A stretch of 64,000 bases of DNA from Novosphingobium sp. KCTC 2891 (GTDB lineage: Bacteria; Pseudomonadota; Alphaproteobacteria; Sphingomonadales; Sphingomonadaceae): assembly GCF_025938155.1 (NCBI RefSeq), contig NZ_JAPCZG010000005.1:124001-188000 (forward strand), in the 5' to 3' direction. Position 1 is the first letter of the stretch; each line of letters opens with the position of its first letter. A program made the translations under genes and the position numbers. Below the pieces are notes generated by a model, which ran no database searches, had not been told where the DNA came from, and saw only the letters and a list, made by a program, of their open reading frames with translations. Shown here piece after piece: positions 29,120-37,871 of this stretch.

Positions 29120-29712
29120 TTGCAGTACCCCACTTTGGCCGATGCCTCCTGCAACTTGAACGGCTGGTTGCGCAGCACGGTGCTTGCCGTCACCGAAACC
29201 GTCTTGGACAGTCCGATCAGGTTCGCCAGCGGGAACGCGCGGGGATAGCTCATCGTCACCTTGTAAAGCACCGCATCGCGCGCACCGCCCACGCCGTTGA
29301 CGCCCCGGTCGGCGTCCCACGCACCATTGGCGTTGGCGTCCTCGAAAGGCTCGTTGGCATCGCACGCGCCGTTGTTGTTGGTGTCGGTGTAATCCTCGGC
29401 GGTGCCCACGTTGGTGAAATTGGCATAGGCCCGGCGCGAGAACGTCACCGTCGCCTTGGGCACCAGTTCGTGCACGCGCGTGGTGATCTTGCCGTCGATC
29501 GTGCCGGTCAGGCCGCTCGCGCTTTCCAGCGTCGATGCGCGCGCCGCCTGCTGCAGCGAACCCTGCAGCATCGTCGTCGCCCACATGTTGTAGCTGATGT
29601 CGAACACCCCCATCAGCGCGGTCATCAGCACCGGCAGGATCAGCGCGAACTCGACCACCGTCGCACCGTCGCGAGACCGGGCCAGCGCGGCAAGGCGCGG
29701 GAAGGCGCTCAC
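29116..29712 (-). CDS. TadE-like protein with two EF-hand-like calcium loops
   Basis: A 198-aa pseudopilin-type protein: leader VSAFPRLAALARSRDG, then TVVEFALILPVLMTALMGVF. After an ordinary TadE body it carries two acidic repeats, DTNNNGACDANE (about 110-121) and DANANGAWDADR (125-136), which match the calcium loop DxNxNGxxDxxE seen in EF-hand, dockerin and thrombospondin-3 repeats. This suggests calcium-stabilised surface structure. The GTG start overlaps the TGA of the vWA gene, and its own stop overlaps the next start, so the three are coupled. Confidence 0.82.
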   Translation of the reverse strand: MSAFPRLAALARSRDGATVVEFALILPVLMTALMGVFDISYNMWATTMLQGSLQQAARASTLESASGLTGTIDGKITTRVHELVPKATVTFSRRAYANFTNVGTAEDYTDTNNNGACDANEPFEDANANGAWDADRGVNGVGGARDAVLYKVTMSYPRAFPLANLIGLSKTVSVTASTVLRNQPFKLQEASAKVGYCK

Positions 29713-31664
29713 TGCGAAAGCCTCAGGTCGCCGATCGAGCGGGCGATCTTCTCGAACGCGGCGCTCAGTTCGCCCGCGTTGGCGGCGGAGAAAAAGTGCC
29801 CCTGGCCCGCACACTCGGTCATGATCGGATTGAGGTCGGTGCCGAAGGCGATGAACCACACCGTGATGTTGCGGTTCCTCACCTGCTGGCACACGAACGA
29901 GAACCGCTTTTCGACGGTCTGCGTCAGGGTGAGGGCGGACGACGGACTCCACCGCCGCTTCGACAGCGGCTCCACGCCATACGCGCCATAGCTGAGATCA
30001 TAGGACGAGGTCTGTCCGTCGGTCAGGAAGATCAGGTGGCGACTGGTGGGCCGGCTGGGGGAGGCATTGGCGTTCTCCGAAGCGAACAGCCCGGTGGGCG
30101 AAAGCAGCCGCCCGGCCCAGATCATGCCGATGTCGTGATAGGTGCTGCCACCCGCCTGAAGCCCGTTGATGTAGGTGGCCAGGTCGGCCGCGGTCCACGT
30201 CTGGAGCTTCTTGGCAGGCGCCGGGCACGCCGCGAACCCGGCGACGTAGGGCGCCACATATTCGGCCTGCGTCTTGACCTCCAGCGTCGAAAGCGCCCCG
30301 GTCCCGTTCCACAGCATCGCCCGGTCATAGATGATCGCCGGATACTGCGGCCGCCACTGCGTGGCCGGAGACCCTGCGGTGGGCACGCGGTCGATGTCGA
30401 GGTCGAGCGCCTTGGTCAGGTCCACATTGTCGTAGTCGGCGATCTCGTACGTCCCGCGTTCCTCGATGCAGCCGTTCGATCCGGTCCGCCATCCGCTGAC
30501 GTCCTTGGTCACGTCCTTGTAGTCCCACTGGCTGCTGGTCGCCAGTTTCGGCTCGGTGATCGTGTCGTATTGCAGCGTATAGTTGGTGTAGGTCGTCTTG
30601 GTCGCGGTGCAGGTCGTGCCCGAAAGCGCGACCGTGGAATAGGTCGCCCCGTTATAGACCACCTGGATGGTCGAGACCGTGCGCGTACCCGCCGGCGGCC
30701 CCGTCACCGGGGTCGAGGTGGTCGAGATCGTCTTGGTCGTGTTCGACAGCGTATTCCCCGGCTGCGAACACGAATAGGTCTTCTTGAACGAATTGTAGGT
30801 CGCCGCCACGCTGTAGGCGCTGTCCCACGCCGTCCCCGAGATCAGGTTGGACGAGGTGTTGTAGGTATAGGTGCCCGATGCCGAGCCCGTGCCGATCAGC
30901 GTGCGCGAGGGATAGGTCCAGCTCGTCACCATCCAGTCGTTGCTCAGCAGCGGGCCGACGTTGACGTTGGTGGAATAGGGCACGAAGCCATAGCGCATGC
31001 GGCTGCCCGTCTGCTTGGCCGCTTCCATCGTCGTGAAGAAGTTCTTCACCACCGTTTTCAGGATCGCGATCTTGGGGCTGGTGTCGCCGCTGTTGGTCTC
31101 GTTCATCGATCCGGTGACGTCGAGCGCCATCATGATGTCGGTGTTCGGTGCATTGAGCTGCGCGGTGCAGGCCACCGACATCAGCGCCGGCTTGCGTCCG
31201 AAGAACTGCATGACCGCCATCGGCAAGGTGACGCTGGCGGTGCCGCTGATCGACTGGTCGTCGCTGATCACCATGGAGAACGCCCGGCCGGACGTGCCGT
31301 ACATCGTCTTGCCGAAGTTCACGTTGAACAGCCGGTTGCCCTTGTCCGCCACGCGCGCGGTATCGGTCGAAGGGTTGAAGGCGGTGATCGTGCCCAGTTC
31401 CTTGCGCGCCGCCAGCACGCCCGCGTCGCAGGCCTGCTGCAAGCGCGACTGGACAAGGTAGATCCGCCCCACGTCCACGCCGCCGCCCACCAGCGCCAGC
31501 AGCGGCACCATCGATCCGGCCACGATCATCGCGGTGTTGCCCGCGCGGTCGCGGGCCAGCCGGCTCATGAAGCCACGCGGCTCGCGGGAGAGCGGGCGGG
31601 CGCCATCGCGCCGCACGATCAGCCGCAGGATGCGCGAGACAAGGGAGAAAAGACGAAGGATCAC
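29709..31664 (-). CDS. tadG: TadG-like protein with von Willebrand factor A domain
   Basis: A 651-aa protein. Residues about 38-75 form the TadE/TadG membrane module (RDRAGNTAMIVAGSMVPLLALVGGGVD is split over the helix). A vWA domain starts near 175 with the metal-ion site DVTGS (182-186). It is interrupted by a long Ser/Thr/Tyr-rich insertion (about 240-400), and ends with HLIFLTDGQT and WFIAFGTD. TadG proteins anchor or tip the Tad pilus; the vWA domain may bind surfaces. GTG at 31664 is used; ATG at 31568 (MSRLARDRAG) is an equally good start. Confidence 0.85.
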   Translation of the reverse strand: MILRLFSLVSRILRLIVRRDGARPLSREPRGFMSRLARDRAGNTAMIVAGSMVPLLALVGGGVDVGRIYLVQSRLQQACDAGVLAARKELGTITAFNPSTDTARVADKGNRLFNVNFGKTMYGTSGRAFSMVISDDQSISGTASVTLPMAVMQFFGRKPALMSVACTAQLNAPNTDIMMALDVTGSMNETNSGDTSPKIAILKTVVKNFFTTMEAAKQTGSRMRYGFVPYSTNVNVGPLLSNDWMVTSWTYPSRTLIGTGSASGTYTYNTSSNLISGTAWDSAYSVAATYNSFKKTYSCSQPGNTLSNTTKTISTTSTPVTGPPAGTRTVSTIQVVYNGATYSTVALSGTTCTATKTTYTNYTLQYDTITEPKLATSSQWDYKDVTKDVSGWRTGSNGCIEERGTYEIADYDNVDLTKALDLDIDRVPTAGSPATQWRPQYPAIIYDRAMLWNGTGALSTLEVKTQAEYVAPYVAGFAACPAPAKKLQTWTAADLATYINGLQAGGSTYHDIGMIWAGRLLSPTGLFASENANASPSRPTSRHLIFLTDGQTSSYDLSYGAYGVEPLSKRRWSPSSALTLTQTVEKRFSFVCQQVRNRNITVWFIAFGTDLNPIMTECAGQGHFFSAANAGELSAAFEKIARSIGDLRLSQ

Positions 31665-31776
31665 GCTGGCTGACTTATCCTGCTTCGGGAAAAATCCGGT
31701 GAATCCGCTTGGTTAATTTCTGATTTCGGACACACGCGGAACGTCCCGAAGTCCGGCATCAGGCGGCGGCCAATGG

Positions 31777-32241
31777 TTAAGTGCCGGCCGCCTTGATGAA
31801 GATCGCGCGCTTGTATTTCACGGTGAAGTTCACCGTCTGGGGGAAGACCCACACCGGCGCGGCAAAGCTCAGGTTCATGGTATATTCGGTGGCGCCCGTC
31901 ACCCGCTGCGGACTGGCCTGCGCGACCGTGGCGGTCAGCGCTGCCGCTTTCAGGAAATAGGGGCGCGAAGTCGCCGTGGCGAGCGCGAGGTCGCGCATCT
32001 GCGCGGCGCTCAGGGTATTGCCCGCCTGGTTCTGCACCGTCACCTTGCGCTGCACGTCCGCCGCCGCGCTCGCCAGCGCGCTATAGGCCTGCATCACCAT
32101 GGAGAACTGGAACACGGCGATCATCATCAGCACGAACAGCGGCCCCAGCAGCGCGAACTCGATCGCGGCAGTGCCCCCGCGCGAGCGGACGAGCCGGCGG
32201 GCGAAAGCGCGCGCGAAGGGGAGGCGGGCCGGGCGCCTCAT
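31777..32241 (-). CDS. tadE: TadE-like pilus assembly protein
   Basis: A 154-aa protein: basic leader with FARRLVRSRGG, then TAAIEFALLGPLFVLMMIAVF, the canonical TadE helix with Ile-Glu-Phe, then a short soluble domain ending KYKRAIFIKAAGT. The ATG at 32241 overlaps the preceding TGA (ATGA). It is 112 bases upstream of the vWA gene, the only real gap within this six-gene operon, where a second promoter could lie. Confidence 0.88.
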   Translation of the reverse strand: MRRPARLPFARAFARRLVRSRGGTAAIEFALLGPLFVLMMIAVFQFSMVMQAYSALASAAADVQRKVTVQNQAGNTLSAAQMRDLALATATSRPYFLKAAALTATVAQASPQRVTGATEYTMNLSFAAPVWVFPQTVNFTVKYKRAIFIKAAGT

Positions 32242-32699
32242 GAAAGCTGGATGGTCCGCTTGAGAGTCATGGTCGAAGCCTTGCCCACGCCGAACTTGGT
32301 CCAGAACGGGGTGAAGGTGTCGGTCACGCTCACCTGGAGATACTTGGAAATCTCGCCGGTCACCGAACAATATCCCGGCAGCGACACGTATGTGGTATCG
32401 GTGCCGCAACGATAGACCGTGACGATCGCGATGTTCGCCACCGGAACGCTCGTGGTGGCCGAGATGATGCTTTTCAGCGTGGCGATCTTGGCATCGGTAT
32501 CGGGGCTGGCCGCAAGCACGATCTGCACGCTTTCGCTGATCGACGCCTGCACGGCCGTCCGCCGCGCCACCATGCGCGTCACGTCCACCGTGCCCAGGCC
32601 CATCAGCGCCAGCAGCGGTGCGATGAAGGCGAACTCCACCACCACCGAGCCTTCGCCCGTGCCGGCCAGATGGCCCAGAAGGCGGCGCAGCCGGATCAC
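32238..32699 (-). CDS. tadE: TadE-like pilus assembly protein
   Basis: A 153-aa protein beginning with MIRLRRLLGHLAGTGEG and the helix SVVVEFAFIAPLLALMGLG (Val-Glu-Phe signature), then a soluble domain with a cysteine pair (YRCGTD, GYCSVTG). The GTG at 32699 overlaps the TGA of the TadG-like gene before it. Two small TadE-like genes side by side match the TadE/TadF pair of Tad loci, but which one fills the TadF role cannot be told. Confidence 0.87.
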   Translation of the reverse strand: MIRLRRLLGHLAGTGEGSVVVEFAFIAPLLALMGLGTVDVTRMVARRTAVQASISESVQIVLAASPDTDAKIATLKSIISATTSVPVANIAIVTVYRCGTDTTYVSLPGYCSVTGEISKYLQVSVTDTFTPFWTKFGVGKASTMTLKRTIQLS

Positions 32700-34033
32700 G
32701 CGACCAGGATCACCTTGGGCGCGTCGGTGCCCACCGCAGTGCTGGTCTGCAGGCCCGGCGGGCAGAAGCTGGTCATGTTAACGTTGCCCTGGATCGAGAT
32801 CATGTTGGCCGTGATCTGCAGGCAGCGGCTGGTCACGCGCGCGGTGCCGCCAAAGCTCATCGTGCTCTTGGGCAGGTAGATCGTGCCGTTGATGACCGAA
32901 TCCGAGGTGCCGTTCAGCGTGGAGACGTTGCCCGCGCTGTTGCGGTCCTCCATGATCAGCATCCCTTCCAGCGCATTGGCCTGGCTGCTGCTCAGGCCCG
33001 ATGCCAGCAGCTGCGCATTGGTCATCGCCGTCAGGTTCAGCGCCGCACCGCCGTTGATCTTGAAGTTGGCGCCGTTCTTCAGCACGATCATCACGCCGTT
33101 GGCGGTCACCACGTCCTGCGCGCGAATGGTGAAAGTGCCGCCATTGATCACATAGATGCCGGGGTTCATCACCGTGTTGCACGCGGTGCTGATCGACGTG
33201 TAGTTCCCCGGATTGATCGTCGCCGTCGTGACGCCGCCCGATTTCACGCAGGTATTGGCCGATCCGGTGGCCGTGGTCGTCGGCGCCGTCAGCGACTTGA
33301 ACGGGTCGGACAGCGTGGTCATGTATTCCTTCACCACGTCGTCGGTATGCGTGTCGAACCAGTCGTCGATGCCGCCCGCCGCCATCAGGTAGTTCACGTC
33401 GATGGTCGGGTTGCCCGAAACGCGGATGGAATTGGTCGAATTGGACAGCGCGGCCAGTCCGCAGCCCGATTTCAGCACCGCGCTACCGCCGATGGTGATC
33501 GCGCCGTCGGCGGTCGGGTTGGTGGCGATGATGCAGCTGGTATAAGTCGCGCCCTTGGCGAAGCTCGCCTGCGCGGACACTTTCACCGTGGTGGACTTGC
33601 CCGTGACGAAGCCGAAGAAGGGCAGGGTGCGGGTGGCGGTCGCCGTAACCAGAATGGCGTTGGACGTGCCGCCGTTGTAGTTCACCAGCGCAACCGTGGG
33701 CGTCGCAGAGAAGGTCTTGGTGACCGCCAGGTTGGCGGTGTATTCCTGCTGGGCGTGCGTGGCATAGACATCCTTGACGATACCCTTCGCCAGCGACCAC
33801 GCCCCGCCGATCGCCCCCTGGTCCGCCGCGTATTGCATCTCGCGCTTCCACAGGAACCATTGCGAGGTATCGATCGCGAATCCGGCGGCAGAAACCAGCA
33901 CCGGCGTTGCCACCGCCATCAGCACGGTGGCATTTCCGCGGGTCGAACGGGCCAGTCGCTTGATGCTCACGGCGCGGCCAAGTGCCTTGCCGGAAAGGGA
34001 TTTCCCGATCATGGAGCGAAACTTGCCGAGCAT
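32696..34033 (-). CDS. TadG-like protein with strand-rich C-terminal region
   Basis: A 445-aa protein opening the operon. Residues about 27-60 hold the Tad membrane module (STRGNATVLMAVATPVLVSAAGFAID). Residues 60-170 resemble other TadG N-terminal regions. From about 270 on the sequence becomes a series of short strands with turns (NPGIYVINGGTFTI, NGVMIVLKNGANFKINGG, INGTIYLPKSTMSFGG, ITANMISIQGNVNM), which look like coils of a right-handed beta-helix. No vWA motif is seen. AGGGA lies upstream of the ATG. It may be a surface or tip component of the pilus. Confidence 0.82.
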   Translation of the reverse strand: MLGKFRSMIGKSLSGKALGRAVSIKRLARSTRGNATVLMAVATPVLVSAAGFAIDTSQWFLWKREMQYAADQGAIGGAWSLAKGIVKDVYATHAQQEYTANLAVTKTFSATPTVALVNYNGGTSNAILVTATATRTLPFFGFVTGKSTTVKVSAQASFAKGATYTSCIIATNPTADGAITIGGSAVLKSGCGLAALSNSTNSIRVSGNPTIDVNYLMAAGGIDDWFDTHTDDVVKEYMTTLSDPFKSLTAPTTTATGSANTCVKSGGVTTATINPGNYTSISTACNTVMNPGIYVINGGTFTIRAQDVVTANGVMIVLKNGANFKINGGAALNLTAMTNAQLLASGLSSSQANALEGMLIMEDRNSAGNVSTLNGTSDSVINGTIYLPKSTMSFGGTARVTSRCLQITANMISIQGNVNMTSFCPPGLQTSTAVGTDAPKVILVA

Positions 34034-34172
34034 TTTCCCTGAGCCTTGCTTTGTTCAATGCGGTCGGGCCAGACTTTTGCCGTCCGTACCGTTACGGTTC
34101 GATAGTTAGGTTTTATCCAATCAACGGCGTTAAATTGCGGTTACCACCACGCAGGAAGTTTCAGTTTCCCCT

Positions 34173-34799
34173 ATGTCCAGCCCAGAGAACCGCGCCATTC
34201 CGCGCGCTTTGCCCCCTCGTGAACACGCCCGCGCGCTGCTGACCCCGGTGGAGCGGCTCGCGGTGGCCTATGCCCCGGCCGCCGTGCGCGACTTGTGGAC
34301 CGGACTGCTCGCGCTCGAACACCGGCTGGCCGATGCCGCCAGGGAAGGGCGCGATCCGATCATGATCCAGCTGCGCCTGGCATGGTGGCGCGACCGTTTC
34401 GATGCGCCCGCTGTCACGTGGCCCAAGGGCGAGCCACTGCTCGCGCTGCTGGCCCCGTGGGAGGCCGAACGCACCGCGCTGCGCGGTCTGGTCGATGGCT
34501 GGGAAGCGAAGAACGTGGGCGAGGATGGCGGCACCGAACTGGCGCGCACCCGGGTCGAGGCCTTGGCCGCGCTTGCCCGCCTCGCCGGCGTGGCGGAAAG
34601 GCACCAGCCTGCGTTACGTGACGCGGCGGGCGAATGGCACGGCACCGTTCCCGTTACGGCACGCACCGCGCCGCGCCTTCCGCGCAGCCTGCGCCCGCTG
34701 GTGATCCTGCGCGGGCTGGCGCTGCGGGAACGCGCGGGGCAGGCAGCGCCGCTGCGCCAGTTCGCCGCGCTGCTGCGGCTCGGCCTGCTGGGGCGGTGA
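34173..34799 (+). CDS. Phytoene/squalene synthase-like protein, degenerate
   Basis: A 208-aa protein that resembles the N-terminal half of squalene/phytoene synthases: LAVAYAPAAVRDLWTGLLALEHRLAD (over about 29-54) and IMIQLRLAWWRDRFD match the family pattern. The aspartate-rich DxxxD motifs needed for prenyl diphosphate binding are not visible, and the protein is shorter than true synthases (about 280-350). It is probably not a prenyl transferase. Similar proteins occur in sphingomonads; function unknown. Divergent from the TadG operon across 139 bases. Confidence 0.6.
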   Translation: MSSPENRAIPRALPPREHARALLTPVERLAVAYAPAAVRDLWTGLLALEHRLADAAREGRDPIMIQLRLAWWRDRFDAPAVTWPKGEPLLALLAPWEAERTALRGLVDGWEAKNVGEDGGTELARTRVEALAALARLAGVAERHQPALRDAAGEWHGTVPVTARTAPRLPRSLRPLVILRGLALRERAGQAAPLRQFAALLRLGLLGR

Positions 34800-34888
34800 T
34801 CCGCTAAAATGGTGGGACTTCTACCTACCCGGCGGGCCGGCGTGCGATAGTATCGGCCGCCTCGCCAGGGGAAGGGGAAGGCTGCGCG

Positions 34889-35359
34889 GTGAACCGGATA
34901 CTGATAGGTGCGCTCACCGCGCTGCTGCTTGTCGCGGCGGGGGTGTTCTGGTGGGAAGGCCGTGCCGCCACCGAACGCGCCGCCCCGGCGCCGTCGCTCG
35001 CGCTGGCCCCTGCGACCGAGAGCGCGGACGAGGAGGAATTGCCAGAGGCAGACCCCGGAGAAGCGGTCGGCCCCGCGCTGCCGCAGGCGAGCGAACAGAG
35101 CCGCGAACAGCGCCGCTTCGACCGGCTCGACAAGGACCGTGACAGCCGCATCACGCGTAACGAGATGCTCAGCCCCCGCGTGAAGGATTTTCGCAAGCTC
35201 GACGTAGACGGCAACAACCTCCTCACGTTCGAGGAGTGGGCCGCCACGTCGTCCAACCGCTTCAAGGCCGCCGACGCCAATGGCGATCTCTGGCTCAGCC
35301 GCGACGAATACGCCACGACCAAGGCCAAGGCGAAAAAGCCCGCCTGCAAGTGCCGCTAG
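34889..35359 (+). CDS. Membrane-anchored EF-hand protein
   Basis: A 156-aa protein with an N-terminal hydrophobic segment (ILIGALTALLLVAAGVFWW, residues 4-22) that anchors it or is a signal, an acidic Ala/Pro linker, and three EF-hand loops: DKDRDSRITRNE (81-92), DVDGNNLLTFEE (105-116) and DANGDLWLSRDE (129-140). The tail is basic and ends CKCR. It should bind calcium in the periplasm. GTG at 34889 follows a strong AGGGGAAGG. No partner is evident from the neighbours. Confidence 0.85.
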   Translation: MNRILIGALTALLLVAAGVFWWEGRAATERAAPAPSLALAPATESADEEELPEADPGEAVGPALPQASEQSREQRRFDRLDKDRDSRITRNEMLSPRVKDFRKLDVDGNNLLTFEEWAATSSNRFKAADANGDLWLSRDEYATTKAKAKKPACKCR

Positions 35360-35402
35360 CGCGCGGTCGGGTGAGGTCGGGTGCCCTTAGGTGCCGTTCA
35401 GG

Positions 35403-36773
35403 TCAGGGCAGGGCGGGCAGCCATTCCGCCAGGTCCGCCTTGCCCCGCGCGGTGTAGGCTTCCTTCCGCGACTTCTTCTTCACGGATGCGTCAACCGGCG
35501 GGAAAAGCCCGAAATTCACGTTCATCGGCTGATAGCTTTCGGCCTCCGCATCGCCTGTGATGTGCGACAGCAGCGCGCCCAGCGCGGTCGTGCGCGGCGG
35601 CGGCGTCCACTCCCGCCCGGCCACTTGCGCCGCCGTCATCAGGCCGGCCAGCATCCCCACCGAGGCGCTTTCGACGTAACCTTCGCATCCGGTGATCTGC
35701 CCGGCGAAACGGATGTGATCGGCGCTTTTCAGCCGCAGCTGCCGGTCGAGCAGCGTGGGCGAATTGAGGAAGGTGTTGCGGTGCAGCCCGCCCAGCCGCG
35801 CGAACTCGGCGTTCTCAAGTCCCGGAATTGTCCGGAAAATCCGCACCTGCTCGGCGTGCTTCAGCTTGGTCTGGAAGCCCACCATGTTCCACAGCGTGCC
35901 CAGCTTGTTGTCCTGCCGCAGCTGCACCACGGCATAGGGCCAGCGCCCTTGGGGAAACTCGGGACTGGCGGTGTGCGGATTGTCCAGCCCCACCGGCTTC
36001 ATCGGCCCGAACCGCAGCGTGTCCTCCCCGCGTGAGGCCATCACCTCGACGGGCATACAGCCTTCAAAATACGGCGTATTTTCTTCCCACTCGCGGAACT
36101 CGGTCTTGTCCCCGTCGAGCAGCGCCTGCCGGAAGGCGACGTATTCGTCCTTCGTCATCGGGCAGTTGATATAGTCCCGCCCGTCGCCGCCCATGGCCAA
36201 CGACGCCTCGGCGCCCTTGTCCCACCGGCTCGCCATCCACGCCACGTCCATGTTGATGGAATCGCGGTAGACGATGGGGGCGATGGCATCGAAGAAAGCC
36301 AGCGAATCCGCGCCCGTGGCCCCGCCGATGCTGGTCGCCAGCGCCGGAGCCGTCAGCGGCCCGGTGGCGACGATGGTCAGCCCGGCTTCAGGCAGCACGT
36401 CCACCCGCTCGCGCACGATCTCCAGCGTGGGCAGCGCGGCCAGCGCTTCCTCCACGGCGGCGGAAAACACTTCGCGATCGACGGCCAGCGCCGATCCGGC
36501 GGGCACCCGCGCCTTTTCGGCCGCGGTCATCAGCAGGCTGTCGCAGCAGCGCATCTCGTAGTGGAGCAAGCCCACCGCGTTCTTCTCGTCGTCGTCCGAC
36601 CGGAACGAGTTGGAGCAGACCAGTTCGGCAAGGCCGGCACCCTGATGCGCCGGCGTCATGTCGCCGCCGCCGCGCATTTCCGAAAGCCGCACCCGGATCC
36701 CGCGCTTGGCAAGCTGCCACGCCGCTTCGCTCCCGGCCATGCCGCCGCCGATGATGTGTACCTGATGATCCAT
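35403..36773 (-). CDS. trmFO: Methylenetetrahydrofolate-tRNA-(uracil-5-)-methyltransferase TrmFO
   Basis: A 456-aa FAD protein that makes m5U54 in tRNA using methylene-THF. The FAD motif [14 protein letters not shown] is at about 6-19, and the family segments [39 protein letters not shown] and [14 protein letters not shown] are clear. The ATG at 36773 is chosen because the FAD motif starts six residues in; the frame continues upstream without support. Divergent from the YhhN gene. Confidence 0.96.
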   Translation of the reverse strand: MDHQVHIIGGGMAGSEAAWQLAKRGIRVRLSEMRGGGDMTPAHQGAGLAELVCSNSFRSDDDEKNAVGLLHYEMRCCDSLLMTAAEKARVPAGSALAVDREVFSAAVEEALAALPTLEIVRERVDVLPEAGLTIVATGPLTAPALATSIGGATGADSLAFFDAIAPIVYRDSINMDVAWMASRWDKGAEASLAMGGDGRDYINCPMTKDEYVAFRQALLDGDKTEFREWEENTPYFEGCMPVEVMASRGEDTLRFGPMKPVGLDNPHTASPEFPQGRWPYAVVQLRQDNKLGTLWNMVGFQTKLKHAEQVRIFRTIPGLENAEFARLGGLHRNTFLNSPTLLDRQLRLKSADHIRFAGQITGCEGYVESASVGMLAGLMTAAQVAGREWTPPPRTTALGALLSHITGDAEAESYQPMNVNFGLFPPVDASVKKKSRKEAYTARGKADLAEWLPALP

Positions 36774-36851
36774 AGAGCCGCGCAATGGCATTGCATGGCA
36801 GGCGCGGCAACCCCATGAGGGGGCACGGGCACACCAGGCGAGGGGGGACGA

Positions 36852-37508
36852 ATGCCGAAACGCGCGCTGGCCGAACGCAGGCCCTGGCTGGTGGCGAGCC
36901 TTGCCCTCGGCATCAGCTACTGGCTGCTCGATCACACACGGGTGCCGGGGATCTACGAAATCCTGTGGAAGGGCGGCGGCGTCGCTTTTCTTGCTGCCTA
37001 TGCCTGGGCGCACCATCCGGCGAAGGACGCGCACCGCATTGCGGCGGTGATGGCGCTGGGCGCGATCGGCGACATGGTGCTGGAAATCGACTTCACCGGC
37101 GGCGCGCTAGCGTTCCTGCTCGGCCATCTCGCCGCCATCGCGCTCTATGTCCGCAACCGCCGCACCCACCCCAGCGCAAGCCAGAAGGCGCTGGGCGTGG
37201 CGACGTTGATCGGGGTGCCGCTGATTTCCTGGGGGCTGAGCGGATCGCCGCAAGTGGCGCTCTATGCGCTCGGGCTGGGCGGCATGGCGGCGGCCGCGTG
37301 GCTCAGCGCCTTCCCGCGCTACCGCGTCGGCCTGGGCGCGATGCTGTTCGCTGCCTCGGACCTGCTGATCTTCGCGCGGATGGGACCGCTCGCGGCCAGC
37401 CCCCTCCCGGGACTGCTGATCTGGCCGCTCTACTACTTCGGGCAGGTGATGATCTGCACCGGCGTGATCGGCGCGCTCAAGGCGCGCGGCGCTTTCCGGG
37501 CGGAGTAG
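36852..37508 (+). CDS. YhhN/TMEM86 family membrane protein (lysoplasmalogenase-like)
   Basis: A 218-aa integral membrane protein with seven or eight hydrophobic helices. [48 protein letters not shown] and [13 protein letters not shown] follow the YhhN pattern with its conserved acidic residues in GD and SD. Mammalian and some bacterial members hydrolyse lysoplasmalogen; activity here is unproven. AGGGGGGAC at about 36840 precedes the ATG. Confidence 0.85.
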   Translation: MPKRALAERRPWLVASLALGISYWLLDHTRVPGIYEILWKGGGVAFLAAYAWAHHPAKDAHRIAAVMALGAIGDMVLEIDFTGGALAFLLGHLAAIALYVRNRRTHPSASQKALGVATLIGVPLISWGLSGSPQVALYALGLGGMAAAAWLSAFPRYRVGLGAMLFAASDLLIFARMGPLAASPLPGLLIWPLYYFGQVMICTGVIGALKARGAFRAE

Positions 37509-37517
37509 GCGGCTTTC

Positions 37518-37871
37518 TCAGCCCGCCACCGGCAACACGATCGCACCGTTCTCGTCGCGGCGCAGCGGGCCATAGGCAATGGCGGCGTTCAGCGGGAGGT
37601 CGGCGTAGATGTGCGGAAACAGCTGACCGCCGCGCGAAGGCTCCCACTTCACCGCGTCACCCAGCACGTCGAGATCGACCGTCACGATATGCAGATCGTC
37701 CTGCCCGGCGAAATGCTTGTCCACCGTCTCGGCCAGCTGGGCGGCGGTCGAGAGGTGGATATAGCCATCCGCGAGGTCGACCGGCGCGCCCTTGAACGTG
37801 CCGGCTTCCTCCAGCTCCACCATCTGCGGAGCCGTCAGAACCTTGTAGGCGACCTGCGGTTGTTCGCTCAT
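37518..37871 (-). CDS. DUF952 family protein
   Basis: A 117-aa protein with the DUF952 pattern: YKVLTAPQM near the start, [47 protein letters not shown] and GPLRRDENG. The fold resembles ADP-ribosyl transfer-like domains; function is unknown. The ATG overlaps the gyrA stop (ATGA), so it is made from the gyrA message. Elsewhere this family is often next to pyrD, which is not visible here. Confidence 0.88.
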   Translation of the reverse strand: MSEQPQVAYKVLTAPQMVELEEAGTFKGAPVDLADGYIHLSTAAQLAETVDKHFAGQDDLHIVTVDLDVLGDAVKWEPSRGGQLFPHIYADLPLNAAIAYGPLRRDENGAIVLPVAG

